A DNA stretch of 64,000 nt from Ceratothoa steindachneri (GCA_963969495.1 OZ018335.1:90922088-90986087); one strand, 5' to 3'; positions 19,285 to 42,539 are shown, numbered from the stretch's first letter. A program made the numbers and translations. The notes: generated from the letters alone by a model not told the origin.

Positions 19285-21453
19285 ATGAAGAGAGCCCGCG
19301 ATATGAAGGTCACCTCCTTCTTCAAGAACAAAGTGGCAAAGAGGAGTAGTGATTGCAAGCAAGGTTCAATGAGTTGGAGAAACAGCCAAGCACTTCGACA
19401 TCGACAGCCTGTAGATCAGACAGCGAAACCGAATCTCACTCTGAAGAGCAGGAAGGCAAGGAACTTACTTCTCTTTTTTCGTATTGTATACTGACACTCC
19501 CCGCAGCAACAGTGGACGTTGCCAACTTCACTGAGAACAAGGCGGCTACAGACTCCGAGAAAGTGTCTTTAATCAACCAGACTGCCCCGTCTGTCGAATC
19601 GCTACCCTTCATTGAACAAGATAGTCATCAGAAGCGATTCCAACAAAGCTCGTGCATCACATATCCCTGGCTGAAGTACTAGTTGGTGAACGAGGGTGGA
19701 TACTGCGTTGCATGTGTGCTGTTCGCAGGAAATACGGGCGGAGTTAGAAATCATAGGTGTTAAAGCCGACGTGCAAGTACAAAAAAGACACCGAACTGCT
19801 CAGCAGTCACAATAGGACGGTTATCACACAGCAGCTATGACGAAAATGGATGGGTTTATCGACACTTTTCGAAACCAGACGAGGGTTGTCGACACTGTGT
19901 TACAGGCGAAGAAAAAGGAGCAAATTGAAACCAACCGGCACCAGCTGATTCCAATCATTGAGAGCATCCTCTTCTGCGAATCAAATATGCTGCCTTTCCG
20001 TGGGCATCGAGATGACGGTCCATTGGACCTCTTTATTCTGAGCAAAATGGGAGAAGGAGTCTTTAGAGCCCTTCTGCGTTATCGACCCCAGGGAAGAGAT
20101 GCCGACGTCAACCGCCTCCTCACCAGCTTGGCCAGCCAAACCAACTCCACCCTCATTAGCCAAATCATTTAGGACCAGCTGATCGATATCACAGGTTGGT
20201 GTCACTGCAACTTCTGTCCCCAAAATAGGTCTCTTATTCCAAGAGTAGAATTCATGCTATTTTTACATTATGAGCAGGCTTCACCATAATCATATTTCAC
20301 TTTTCAGGTCGATTGGTGCTGGAAGAGGTCTTAGCCGGAGTGTCAGGGGTATTCGCATTGCTAATGGACGAGACCACGAGCGTCTCAGGGAAGGAGCAAG
20401 CCACCATTATCCTTCGACACGTCGAAGAGAACATCAAGGAGGACTTTCTCACTTTCATCCATGCTGAGAACCTCATCGGTGAAGGTCTGACCCAACTGCT
20501 CATTCGCATCGTACATGGCCTTGTTTTGGAGATGTTAAACTGCCGGGGCCTCGGCTTCGACGGAGCGAGTGTCATGATGGGGAAGTTCATAGGTTGTGCC
20601 GCTATCATCATGGAGCAATACACCCTCGCCAAGCCGATCCACTGCTTTAATCACCGACTGAACCTGGTACTCACCAAAGCCTGCGATGTGAAAGAAGTGA
20701 AACTCCCCCTTCAGACGCTCAAGAAGTCTATAACTTCATTTACTCCAGCAAAATGCAGCCGCTCCGGTTCTCCAAAATCGTGAAGCTTTCCTCAGTTAAG
20801 CGGGAGAAATTGGTGCCATTGTGTCCGACCAGATGGGTTGAGCGGCATGCTGCAGTCCTCGTGTTCATCGAGTTTCTGCCTCCCATCGGGGGTCTTTATG
20901 GAAGTTGAAATGAAGTTCGATGCCAATGCTGGCAACTTTCTCGCCACGATTAGGGCCCCTCGATTTCTCATTGGCCTGGTTGTGGCGGAGTTAGTTTTAG
21001 TTCAAACACTCGAGCCGAGCAGGACCCTGCAGAAGAAGGACGGTGACTTGGCATCTGCGTAGGAATCGATTCATGAGATGGAGACTGTTTACGCCAAGTT
21101 CAGAACGAATGCCGATGAGCACTTCCACACTGTATTGGCAAAATACAAGGATCTCCTGATTGAAGTTAACTCAGTTCACGATGACATCCCTGTCTGGTCC
21201 CCGAGTCTGTGCACGACAGTCACAGCGCGCGAATATCCCGACCAGGAATGCTAACGAGTACTATCAACGCTCGGTCTATATTCCGTTCGTTGACCAAGTG
21301 ATCGCCGAGCTGAAGAGAAGATTTGAGGACGATACCGTGCCAGTTGCTCTCCGGTTGAAGGAGCTTCTCGAGGGCTCAAAAGCAGACATAGATGCCGTCT
21401 TTAATGACGCTAAGCTCTACGAGAGCGATGTTGAGTCCTTGATTAAGTTTTAA
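19285..21453 (+). pseudogene. hAT transposase (TTF zinc finger, ZMYM1/DUF4371-like)
   Basis: The start MKRARDMKVTSFFKNK at 19285 fits the short basic N-terminus of this family. Next come an acidic Ser-rich linker, then a TTF-type zinc-finger block, KRFQQSSCITYPWLKY and GGYCVACVLFAGNTGG (19633-19745), split by a TAG at 19681. IDTFRNQTRVVDTVL and MLPFRGHRDDGPLD (19855-20030) follow, then FRALLRYRPQ. Exon 1 reaches DQLIDIT after a TAG at 20170. A GT-AG intron at 20195-20307 joins it exactly to GRLVLEEVLAGVSGVFALLM and DETTS, the catalytic core region with the first acid. GLGFDGASVMMGKFIGCAA and HCFNHRLNLVL follow at 20550-20670. The rest, with PTRWVERHAAVLVFIEFLP near 20827, is frameshifted. The C-terminal dimerisation domain is cut short at 21453. 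Confidence 0.82.
20195..20307 (+). other. intron in the hAT transposase
   Basis: GTTGGT at 20195 and CACTTTTCAG ending at 20307 give a 113-bp phase-1 intron. Splicing restores LIDIT-G-RLVLEEVLAG without a break, which is strong support. An unspliced reading hits stops. Confidence 0.7.
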
Positions 21454-21459
21454 TATACA

Positions 21460-22545
21460 ATTGTAGGCTGCGCTAAGCTATGCTAGGTTATACTCTGCCA
21501 GGCTAAATTATACTATGCCTGGCTAGGCTAGATACACTGTGATAGGATCAGGTATACTATATTAAGCTAGGTTGAGTTATACTACACTAGGCTTAGTTAA
21601 GCTTACTTAAGCTATATATACCTTGCTAGGCTATATTTGCAAGTCTATACTAGGCTAGGCCAGGCTATACTAGGCTACTCTACGGTATACTATGATATAC
21701 TAGGCTGGGTTATACAAGGGTATGTCATGCTATGCAAGACTAGACTAGGCTAGACTAGGCTAGATTATAGTGTACCATGATAAGCTAGCATAGGCTAGGT
21801 TAAGCTAGGCTAGACTATGGTTGGGTGTGCTATGCCAAGATATACCATGCTAGAATAGGATAGGATATACTATGCTAAGCAGGGCTCTACTATGCTAGAC
21901 TAGTTTATTCTATGCTAGCCTAGGTTATACTATGATTATACTATACTATAGTAAGCTAGATTAGGGTAAGGTAGGCTATGGTAGATAGGCTATAAATAAA
22001 TTCGCCTTTCCTAACTAAATTCATTTTGAGGGAGGGGAAAATTTTAGGAATAATAATAATAATGATAATAATAATTGTTCGTGGCTATTATTACTAATAA
22101 ATTGCTGGGTAATATTCTGATCATTTAATCTCTCACATATATTTATGTAGCAACCCCCCTCCCCCTTATGCTAGGCTTTGCAATGCTAGCCTAGCCTATA
22201 TGAGGATAGGATACGCTATGATATGTCAAACTATTCTAAACTATACTAGGTTAGGATATTCTATACTATACTATTCTAGGCTAGCCTATACTATGATAAG
22301 CTATACTATGCTATACTATGGTAAGCTTAACTATCCTATATATACTAGGCTGTACTAGGCTATGTTAGACTAGGCCTTACTATGGTTTCTAGGCTAGGAT
22401 AGGCTATACTATAAATTCTCTGTTAGGCTAGGCTAAATTAGTCTAGGCTAAGTCATACTATGGCAGGCTAAGTTATACTATGTAAGGCTACGCTATACTA
22501 TAATAGCTACGCTAGAGTATGGTATGGTATGTTCTACTATTATAG
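21460..22545. repeat. degenerate CTAGGCTATACTATG-type tandem array
   Basis: About 1.1 kb built from 5-bp words GCTAG, GCTAT, ACTAT and AGGCT in loose 10-15-bp periods, for example GGCTATACTAGGCTA. A 180-bp unrelated block interrupts it at 21992-22171. Non-coding. Confidence 0.9.
21992..22171 (+). repeat. interspersed repeat, copy 1 (~175 bp)
   Basis: Starts ATAAATAAATTCGCCTTTCC, holds GAGGGAGGGGAAAATTTTAGG and an (AAT)n run, and ends with a C-rich part and CCTTATGC. An almost identical block is at 24505-24674. It has inserted into the CTAGGCTATA array. Confidence 0.9.
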
Positions 22546-22744
22546 AGAATCCTAGGCTTTTTCACCTTTCCCATTCCATAAATGAGGTGTGACAAAAGTT
22601 AAGGGTCGCCATTTTAATTAAAAAAATATTTTAATATAATTTAATTCTGCTTCTTAATAAGCTATTAGAAAGTTGTGACTTTTTAGTCGCGGGCAACTCT
22701 ACATCTCACTATGTCGGACGGTCGGTCGGTCCCCATTTTCCTTT

Positions 22745-23510
22745 TTTTTTATAATATTGTAACAATTAGACCGATTTTAACGAAATTTAAAACCTTTATG
22801 TTGTTTCCATTCTATTTCGAATGATACAATTGGCAAAGTCCTCCCAAGGTTAGCCCGGGAATTATATTGTTTGGGCTATAACTATTGCGCAGATTCTAAC
22901 GAAATTTGAAACCCTTAAGGTGTTTACATTCTCTTTCGAATGGTATAATTGCTAAAGTCCTCTCATGGTTAACCAGGGAATTATTTTCTTTTGGCAATAA
23001 CATCATAACAATTAGGACCATTCTAGCGAAACTTGAAACCCTTATGTTGCTTTACATTATATTTCGAATGATATAATTGCCAAAGTACTCCCCTGGTTAG
23101 ACAGGGAATTATTTTGGAGGGCACAATACTCGTAACACCATAACTATTCGAACGATTCTAACGAAATTTGAAACCCTTATGTTGTTTTACATTCTCTTTA
23201 GAATGATGTAATTGCTAAGGCCCTCTTAAGGTTAACCCGGGAATTAGTTTTTTTGGCAATAACATTATAACTATTCGGCTGATTCTAACGAAATTTGAAA
23301 CCCTTTATTGTTGTACGTTCCCTTTCAAATAATATAATTGCCAAAGTCCTTCCTAGGTTAGCCAGGTAATTAGCTTGTTTTGGGCAATAACCTTATACTC
23401 GTAACTAGTCGGCCGATTCTAACGAAATTTGAAACCCTTAAGATGTTTACATTCTCGTTCGAATGATCGAATGGCCAAGGTCCTGCCAAGGTTACTCCGG
23501 GAATTATTGA
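22745..23510. repeat. six-unit ~125-bp tandem array
   Basis: Units carry GATTCTAACGAAATTTGAAA, CCCTTATGTTGTTTACATTC, TTTCGAATGATATAATTGCC, AAAGTCCTCCCAAGGTTA and GCCGGGAATTATTTT-like parts. The ACGAAATTT word occurs at about 22779, 22899, 23025 (as ACGAAACTT-like), 23160, 23288 and 23424. Spacing is about 120-135 bp and units differ by substitutions and small indels. No unit is fully open in any frame across the array. Confidence 0.88.
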
Positions 23511-24504
23511 AAATCACATGGACATAAATGAGAATAAGTGAGGGCACACAATTTTTGGACAGCAGACTTTATTTTTATCTGCCCTCTTGTTTATTATTTC
23601 TCCTTTCTCCTTTCTCGGGCTCTTTTATGGATGATCATGGATAGGGACTATCAATTTCTCACGCAATGACTCCATTATTTAAATATCTCACATTTAGCAA
23701 AAGATTGAGCCCTCGCTCAGTTTTGTTTCGAATTTCTGAGAGAAAATGGAGGAAATAGCATTTTCTGGCAACCCCCTAATTGTTAAAAGAAGCGCTCGCT
23801 GGAAGCTTTGGCAGCACTTCGCCTTTTTCGACTTTGACCTTTTTCTGCCAAGAAGTGGTTTGTTGTCGAAGCAGTTTAGGAGATGAGGGCAGGCACTGTT
23901 CTTTTTGTACATTTGGTATGGTCCTTGGTTAGTTCCTTTTGTGAGATTAAGTGGTAGTATCAGTTTGTCTTGGAACCCTTTATGTTATTTGGCAGTACGC
24001 GCGTTTTCTAGATGCTGGTGAATTAGTTCAAACATCTAACCTCTAGGGTTAACTAAGTCTATAATACTGGGCATTCCTTTACGATTTTCTTATAATTTTT
24101 AATTCTTCTTCTTCTTCTTCTTCTTCTTCTTGTGTAATTGTTGTTTTTATTTTTTTGTTTTGTTTATTTTCGATTTGTGGATTTTTCTTATACTCTGAAC
24201 AGTTAAACTTCCACATTGAGGTTATTGGCGAGGTTATCACCAATTAGCTCGCCCATGGGCGAGATAATGGGCGATTTCCTATCAATGCATTTTAACAAAA
24301 TAAGTAAATTTCCATTAGTGGAGAGCCCGGACGAAATTTATGAATGGCGCCCATATGGGAGGGCTCATGAATTATCCAGTCTTTACTGAATATAGCCCTC
24401 CCCTTGCTCATAACAAACAAGAAAACCACAACGAATTCGAAATTGTATAAGCCAACGAGGGAAACATGGCCCTTTTTTACAACGCCTCTACCCTTCATTC
24501 CTTA
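23511..24504. other. no recognisable gene; short (CTT)n
   Basis: Contains (CTT)n at about 24102-24131 and short minus-strand open frames (23694-23912, 24292-24498) that match no family I know. Confidence 0.5.
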
Positions 24505-24674
24505 ATAAATAAATTCGCCTTTCCTAACTAAATTCATTTTGAGGGAGGGGAAAATTTTAGGAATAATAATAATAATAATTGTTCGTGGCTATTATTACTA
24601 ATAAATTACTGGGTAATATTCTGATCATTTAATCTCTCACATTTATTCATGTAGCTCCTCCCCCCTCCTTATGC
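24505..24674 (+). repeat. interspersed repeat, copy 2 (~170 bp)
   Basis: Same sequence and orientation as 21992-22171, with a shorter (AAT)n run and a slightly different C-rich end. Both copies end CCTTATGC and start in an ATAAATAAATTC run. Confidence 0.9.
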
Positions 24675-24772
24675 AAACAACTCAACCAAGCTCAAATCTA
24701 GAAACAATATTTGTTTGTTTTCTGCTGGTTGTTTGCGTATGTTTGTTTAAAGAATTGTGTGTTTGTATTTTA

Positions 24773-25720
24773 TCAGGAAGACAAGTGTAATTATCAGAAA
24801 GACGGATGTAGTTACCAGAAAGCATGGTTTAGGCACCATGAAGACGAGTGTAGTTACCAGAAATACGGGTGTACTTACAAGGAAAACTAGTGTAGTTACC
24901 AAGATAACTTGTCTAATCTCCTCTAATACGAGTATAGTTACCATGAAATGAGTCTACTTACCATGAAAACTAGTGAAGTTACCAACAAGAATACTATAGT
25001 TACCACAATGCGAGTGTAGTTACGAGCAAGAAGGGTGGATTTACCAGAAATATGGGTGTATCTACTAGAAAAACTAGTGTAGTTACCAAGAAGATTAGTG
25101 CAGTTACCGATAATGCGAATGAATTTGCCATTAAGACGGATTTACTTACCAGGAAAACTAGTCTAGTTACCAAGAAGACTATTGTAGTCACCAATACGGT
25201 GGTGGTAGTTATCAGGAAGACGGGTTTACTTACCATGGAAACTAGTCTAGTTACCAAGAAGATATATAGTTACCAATAAGAAAAGTGTAGTTACCAGGAA
25301 CACATATCTACTTACCAGCAAAAGGTAGTGTAGTTACCATCAATACTAGTGTATTTAACAACGAGACGACCGTAGTTACTAGAAATACAGATGTACTTAC
25401 CAAGAGAACAGTGAAGTTACCGAACAGACTACCATATATACCAATAAGGCAAGTATAGTTACCGGGAAGATGGGGGGACATACTAGGAAAACTAATGTAG
25501 TTACCCCAAAGACTAGTGTAGTTGCCAATGAGGCGAGTGTATTTACCAGAAATACAGGTGTACTTACCAGTAAAACTAGTGTTGTTACCAAAAAGTTTAG
25601 TGTAGTTACCAATAAGACGAGTGTAGTTACTATAAAGAGGGTTGTACTTACCATAAACTAGTGTAGTTACTAATATGGCGAGTTTAGTTACCAGGAAGAT
25701 GGTGGTAGTTACCCATACCT
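24773..25720. repeat. 21-bp minisatellite arranged in 84-bp higher-order units
   Basis: About 45 copies of a 21-mer close to AGTGTAGTTACCAAGAAGAC. One copy in four has ACTTACC in place of AGTTACC; that variant appears near 24871, 24954, 25144, 25228, 25311, 25396, 25561 and 25648, giving an approximately 84-bp higher-order period. Since 21 is a multiple of three, long repetitive frames stay open on both strands (TSVVTRK-like on plus, LVFLVTT-like on minus). These are not genes. Confidence 0.92.
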
Positions 25721-26288
25721 CTCTCGTTCTGAGAGCGGGTTCGTCCTGCACTTCCAGGGTGCTGTGCCATGGAATTCTTGAAGGGGGTTGGTTTCCTGAA
25801 TGGTACCTGAACTTACTTTGGATCCAACAGCTATTTTTAGTGCTTGACGGGGGGGGGGGTGAGTCCTTAGGAGAGGCAGGTCTCCTCCAGGTGTTTTTAT
25901 ACGGTATGATTGATCATTTTGTTTGTTTGTTTTTTTCTACTATTTGGGGTAATTTTGGTGTAATATTTGCTGTATTTTGGTGTAATCTTTGGTCTACTTT
26001 CCCTGTAAATTTTGGTGTACAATACTGTTGGTGTACTTTTTGTTGTACTTTGGCTATACCTTTTGTTGTACTTTTGGTGTACTTGAAGGTGGGTGCGTAA
26101 AAAAATAGAAATGGCGGGGGGGCAGTAAGGAAAGAAAATAGCAGGAAGGTAGGCACCACAACTGGAGCCAAGAGGAATGGGTGAACCAGCCTCCAGTTCC
26201 TGATCCAGAGCAGGAATGAATGTGTGAAAGCTGGTCGGAGACTAAGCTGTGAAATTAGCTACCGGTCATGCAATATGCACTGGTGCAA
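25721..26288. other. no recognisable gene
   Basis: Contains a G-run at about 25848-25858 and a GT-rich stretch of loose TTTTGGTGTA-type repeats at 25945-26090. Nothing coding is recognised. Confidence 0.5.
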
Positions 26289-27292
26289 TATACACTGAAG
26301 TGCCAAACGAAATGGGTAAGTACCTTGGACCCCTTCGAGCCCGGCGAAGTTTAGCAACTAGAATTAAAATGGATTCTAAGATTGGAATAAAGCCACCTGG
26401 AGAGATATTGACCCTTGCCGTCTGGTTAGGTGTATAAGGGTCGCTGGTATTTGGAGGTGTTGTATCTTGGGTGCGAATAGAATTGGCCACCTCGTCCGAC
26501 AAATGTCCAATTCGGTTCTGTCGGGTGAATTTGGTGACCATACAATTGTTCGAAGAATCTCTCGAGAACACTCCAAGAACCATTTCTGGCCAACATGGGC
26601 CTGATCACCCCATGTTGGAATGCTCCATCGTTGTTGGGGAACATGAAGTGCACGAATGCATGCAAGTGGTTACCAAGCAGTGTAATGAGGAGCTGGGGTC
26701 AGCTAGCGTACCCATGCCACGTGAACACACCCAACACCAGCATGGAAACACACCCATCATCTGCAGTGCCGTGTTACTAATTGGAGTCCATGGCCTCAGG
26801 ATGTCTGCGCCACATCCAAACCCGACCATCAGTACGAAACAACTGGTGTGGTGGTATTAACGAGGGCACCCTCGTTAGTTTTCGGCTCCAATACCCTCTG
26901 TAAGGTAAGCAGCCCTGCACTGACCTGATACCCGTCTGGCACCTCCTACATCGAATGCCAGTGGTGCTCTTCTGTAACCTTGGTCACTTCTAGTGAGACA
27001 CCAACCGCTGGTCACGATCAGTAAGTGCCCGTGGTTGGCTATGGTAGGCAAGAATGCCTTCCGTGGGGTATTCTGGGTATAGACGTGACACCGTAGATCG
27101 AGGGATGTTGTATGTCCAAACATTTGGATCTCACAATCATGCCCCGTTCGAACTCCGATACTACGCGACCCCATTGCAATAGGTGTAGCAAGTGAAACAG
27201 GGCTAGGAATTTCCATACCGTCACCCTAACGTGGCACTGCCCCCCCCCCGCCTTTACATAATGCTATCCCATCACTTTTGACACCAATATAC
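26289..27292 (-). mobile_element. Tc1-like DNA transposon, decayed, with TIR-like ends
   Basis: Imperfect inverted ends are present. TATACACTGAAGTGCCAAAC starts at 26289, and reading inward from the other end near 27292 gives TGTATATTGGTGTCAAAAGT; both continue to a GATGGG or AATGGG word. Between them a minus-strand Tc1-type transposase is recognisable. The length, about 1.0 kb, is short of the usual 1.3-1.7 kb, so internal deletions are likely. Confidence 0.6.
26330..27215 (-). pseudogene. Tc1-like transposase remnant
   Basis: Read on the minus strand, VVSEFERGMIVRSKC near 27165 is the start of the helix-turn-helix domain. HQLFRTDGRVWMWRQ near 26835 corresponds to the block after the first catalytic Asp, which is lost. 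SMLVLGVFTWHG near 26735 is the VMVWG-type strand. HPTEPNW near 26535 and HLSDEVANSIRTQD near 26505 are the third-acid and downstream region. LVAKLRRARRGPRYLP near 26330 is the characteristic C-terminus. At least five frame changes are needed, and the catalytic Asp residues cannot be assigned with confidence. Confidence 0.68.
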
Positions 27293-27294
27293 AA

Positions 27295-28665
27295 GTGTTC
27301 ACGGGTCACAAGAGATACGGAACAATATACAGTTTGGAATCTTAACGGGTGGCAATATGTAAGGTTTACAATAAGTACATACATGTGACGATATGAACAG
27401 GTAGCAATATTTAAACAGGGTAATATGAACCAACCGAAAAATGTACGTATAGTAATATATACGTGTAGCAAATATGTAAGTGTGACAAAATATATGGGAA
27501 GAAATATGGACGTGTGGCACTATATACGTGTAGCAAATATGAACGGATGACAAACGATACGAGTAACAATATGTACGCGTGGCAGTATATACGTGTGGCA
27601 GATATGTACGGTTGACAAAAATGCGAGTAGCAATATATACGTGTGGCACTATATGTACATGTGGTACTATATAGGTGTAGCAAATATGTACGGGGGACAA
27701 ATTATATGAGTAGCAATATGTACGTGTGGCAGTATATACGTATAGCAAATATCTATGTGTGACAAAAGAGACGAGTAGCAAGCAATATGTACCTGTGGCA
27801 GTATATATGTGTAACAAATATGTACGGATGATAAAAGCTACGAGTACCCTTATGTACGTGTGGCACTATATACGTGTAGCAAATATGTACGGGTGACAAG
27901 AGATACGGGTAGCAATATGTACGTATGACACTATATAGGTGTAGCAAATATGTACGGGTGACAAAAGATACAAGTGGAAATATTTACGTGTAGCAAATAT
28001 GTACGATGGCAAAAGATACGAGTAGCAATATGTACATGTGGTACTATATACGTGCAGCAAATATTCATGGGTGACAAAAGATAAGAGTAGCAATATGTTC
28101 GTATCGTACTATATACGTGTAGTATAAATGTAGGGGTGACAAAAGATACGAGTAGCAATATGTACGTGTGGCAATATATACGTATAGCAAATATGTACGG
28201 GTGACAAAAGATACGAGTAGCACTATGTACGTGTAACAATATAATATACGGGTAGCAAATATGTTCGTGTGTCAAAAGATATGAGTAGTTATATGTATGG
28301 GTGGCAATATATACGGTTAGAAAATATATACATATAACGACAGATACAAGTAGCAATATGTACGTCTCAGAATATATGTATATTGATAGAAACTATTCAC
28401 GTCTGACAACATATACGAGATGTAATATGTACCTTTGGCAATATATACTGGTGGCAAAGATATATATGTGGCAAAATATATGAATAGCAATATATATGTG
28501 TGGAAACATATGCAGGTAGCAAATATGCACGTGCTGCAAAAGATACGAGTAGCATTATGTAAGGGTGAGAAAATATACTGGTAGCAAATATGTAGGTACA
28601 TGTGATAAAAGATACGAGTAGCACTATGTATGTGTGGCAATATGTAAGGGTAGCAAATATGTAGG
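27295..28665. repeat. ~65-bp minisatellite built of three ~22-bp subunits
   Basis: Repeats of GGGTGACAAAAGATACGAG, TAGCAATATGTACGTGTGGC and ACTATATACGTGTAGCAAAT-like blocks, starting for example at 27891, 27956, 28068, 28134 and 28200. About 20 units, more degenerate toward both ends. A period close to 66 keeps several minus-strand frames open, rich in Tyr, Ile, His and Thr, with no protein meaning. Confidence 0.9.
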
Positions 28666-28994
28666 TAAAAACCGATGGGGCTTACCTTCCTAAGAGTAGC
28701 AATTCACGCGAGTAGCTCTATTTAGAAGGTGGCAAATATTTTGGCAAATAGAAATAAGGCCGGGGCAAAGGTAGAGGATAAAACGCCAGTCGTATCAGTT
28801 GGCGACATGAGTGCCATGGTGTTGTTAAGAAGGCAAAAAATGATGTAATCCAACAGAGGATTCTCATTGACTGGGCGAAGAAGGTTGAATATATGAAATC
28901 GGGCGAGAAACATGAGATGCTCATGAACAGGGAGGGGGGGGGGGAACATTGAAGTACATGATGAGGGAAGCAGGGAAGAGCCCTGATCCACATA

Positions 28995-34307
<5,313 letters not shown>

Positions 34308-34353
34308 CATTGCCTTCATTTGCTACCCTCACGTGATACTTTGTGAGTTTTTC

Positions 34354-34358
<5 letters not shown>

Positions 34359-34442
<84 letters not shown>
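34359..34442. repeat. (TA)n microsatellite, ~84 bp
   Basis: Pure TA repeat, 57 bp after the previous one and followed by (TG)n. Confidence 0.99.
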
Positions 34443-41926
<7,484 letters not shown>

Positions 41927-41957
41927 TATATATATATTTATATATATATATATATAC
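41927..41957. repeat. (TA)n remainder right of the mariner
   Basis: TA/TTTA repeat of the same type as 40743-41027; the mariner appears to have split one array. Confidence 0.9.
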
Positions 41958-41963
41958 ACATAT

Positions 41964-42504
41964 TGTGCAGGTTTTATTGAAATCGACGGCTAATTTTGTA
42001 TTAATAATTTTCTTTTCGATTCTCTCGATTTTTCGTATATTCGCCCTCTCTACTTAAGTCAATTCGTGAATAAGCTCTTCGAATTTCAATGAAAAACATA
42101 AGGAAGGAGGTAGTAGTAAATTAATATACTTTTCCCCACAATATTTATTAAACTGACGCGTTTCGATACAGCATGTATCATCTTCAGAGACTTCTTATAA
42201 CATTTGTCCACTTTGTCTCCCCTTATGTTTTTCATTGAAATTCGGAGAGCTTATTCAGGAATTGACTCAAGTAGAGAGGGCGAATATACGACAAATCGAG
42301 AAAATTGAAAAGAAAATTATTAATACAAAATTAGCCGTCGCTTTCAATAAAACCTGCACATATAAGATCGAAAGCTTAGCAATTTATTTTAGTTTTTACC
42401 AAACACATTCATTTAAAAAAGGGATGAATACTGGACAAGTGCTCTACCATCTACAAGATGGAATAAAAAAGATAGAAGAAGAGAAAGTTGCCAAAGGAAA
42501 TTAA
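41964..42504. mobile_element. Penelope-like element remnant: inverted arms around a pLTR-type spacer
   Basis: Two 140-bp arms, 41964-42103 and 42221-42360, are reverse complements with roughly a dozen differences. They flank a 117-bp spacer with a hammerhead-type motif on the minus strand. Each arm encodes the same peptide, reading outward: LKF(G/E)ELI, then ELT, VERANIR, IEKKIINTKLAV and FNKTC. This recalls the coiled N-terminus of Penelope-like proteins. In the right arm the frame continues to a stop at 42504; the left arm is cut by the TA tract. RT and GIY-YIG domains are absent. Assignment to Penelope rests on the FNKTC-type wording, the inverted arrangement and the ribozyme motif, so it is tentative. 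Confidence 0.5.
42150..42196 (-). ncRNA. candidate hammerhead ribozyme motif
   Basis: Minus strand: CTGAAGA, a stem GATAC/GTATC with an ATGCT loop, then GAAAC and GCGTC. These match the hammerhead core CUGANGA - helix II - GAAA, and a cleavage-type GUC follows within a few bases. Penelope-like elements are known to carry minimal hammerheads with a very short helix III in their terminal repeats. An unpaired U between the core and helix II, and the weak helices I and III, are reasons for doubt. Confidence 0.45.
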
Positions 42505-42539
42505 TTAAGGCAAAATACACAATGGTCTTCAACAAAAAA

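Larger units (their letters stand above)
18806..21453 (+). mobile_element. hAT-superfamily element, 5' end present, 3' end lost
   Basis: The sequence CAGGGGCGGATCCAAGG at 18806 is typical of the TIR of hAT elements that carry ZMYM1/DUF4371-type transposases. The transposase starts 480 bp downstream, after a (CT)n tract. No matching 3' TIR (a reversed GGATCCGCCCCTG) is seen after the transposase; the coding part runs straight into a CTAGGCTATA-type array. With one end missing the copy cannot move. Confidence 0.7.

Noticed and set aside
24747..25751. Six long open frames with heptapeptide repeats
   Set aside because: Caused by a 21-bp repeat period that is a multiple of three; frames are open on both strands and lack any start or domain.
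27226..28640. Tyr/Ile/His-rich minus-strand open frames, looking like a repetitive membrane protein
   Set aside because: They follow the ~65-bp tandem array and overlap each other in different frames.
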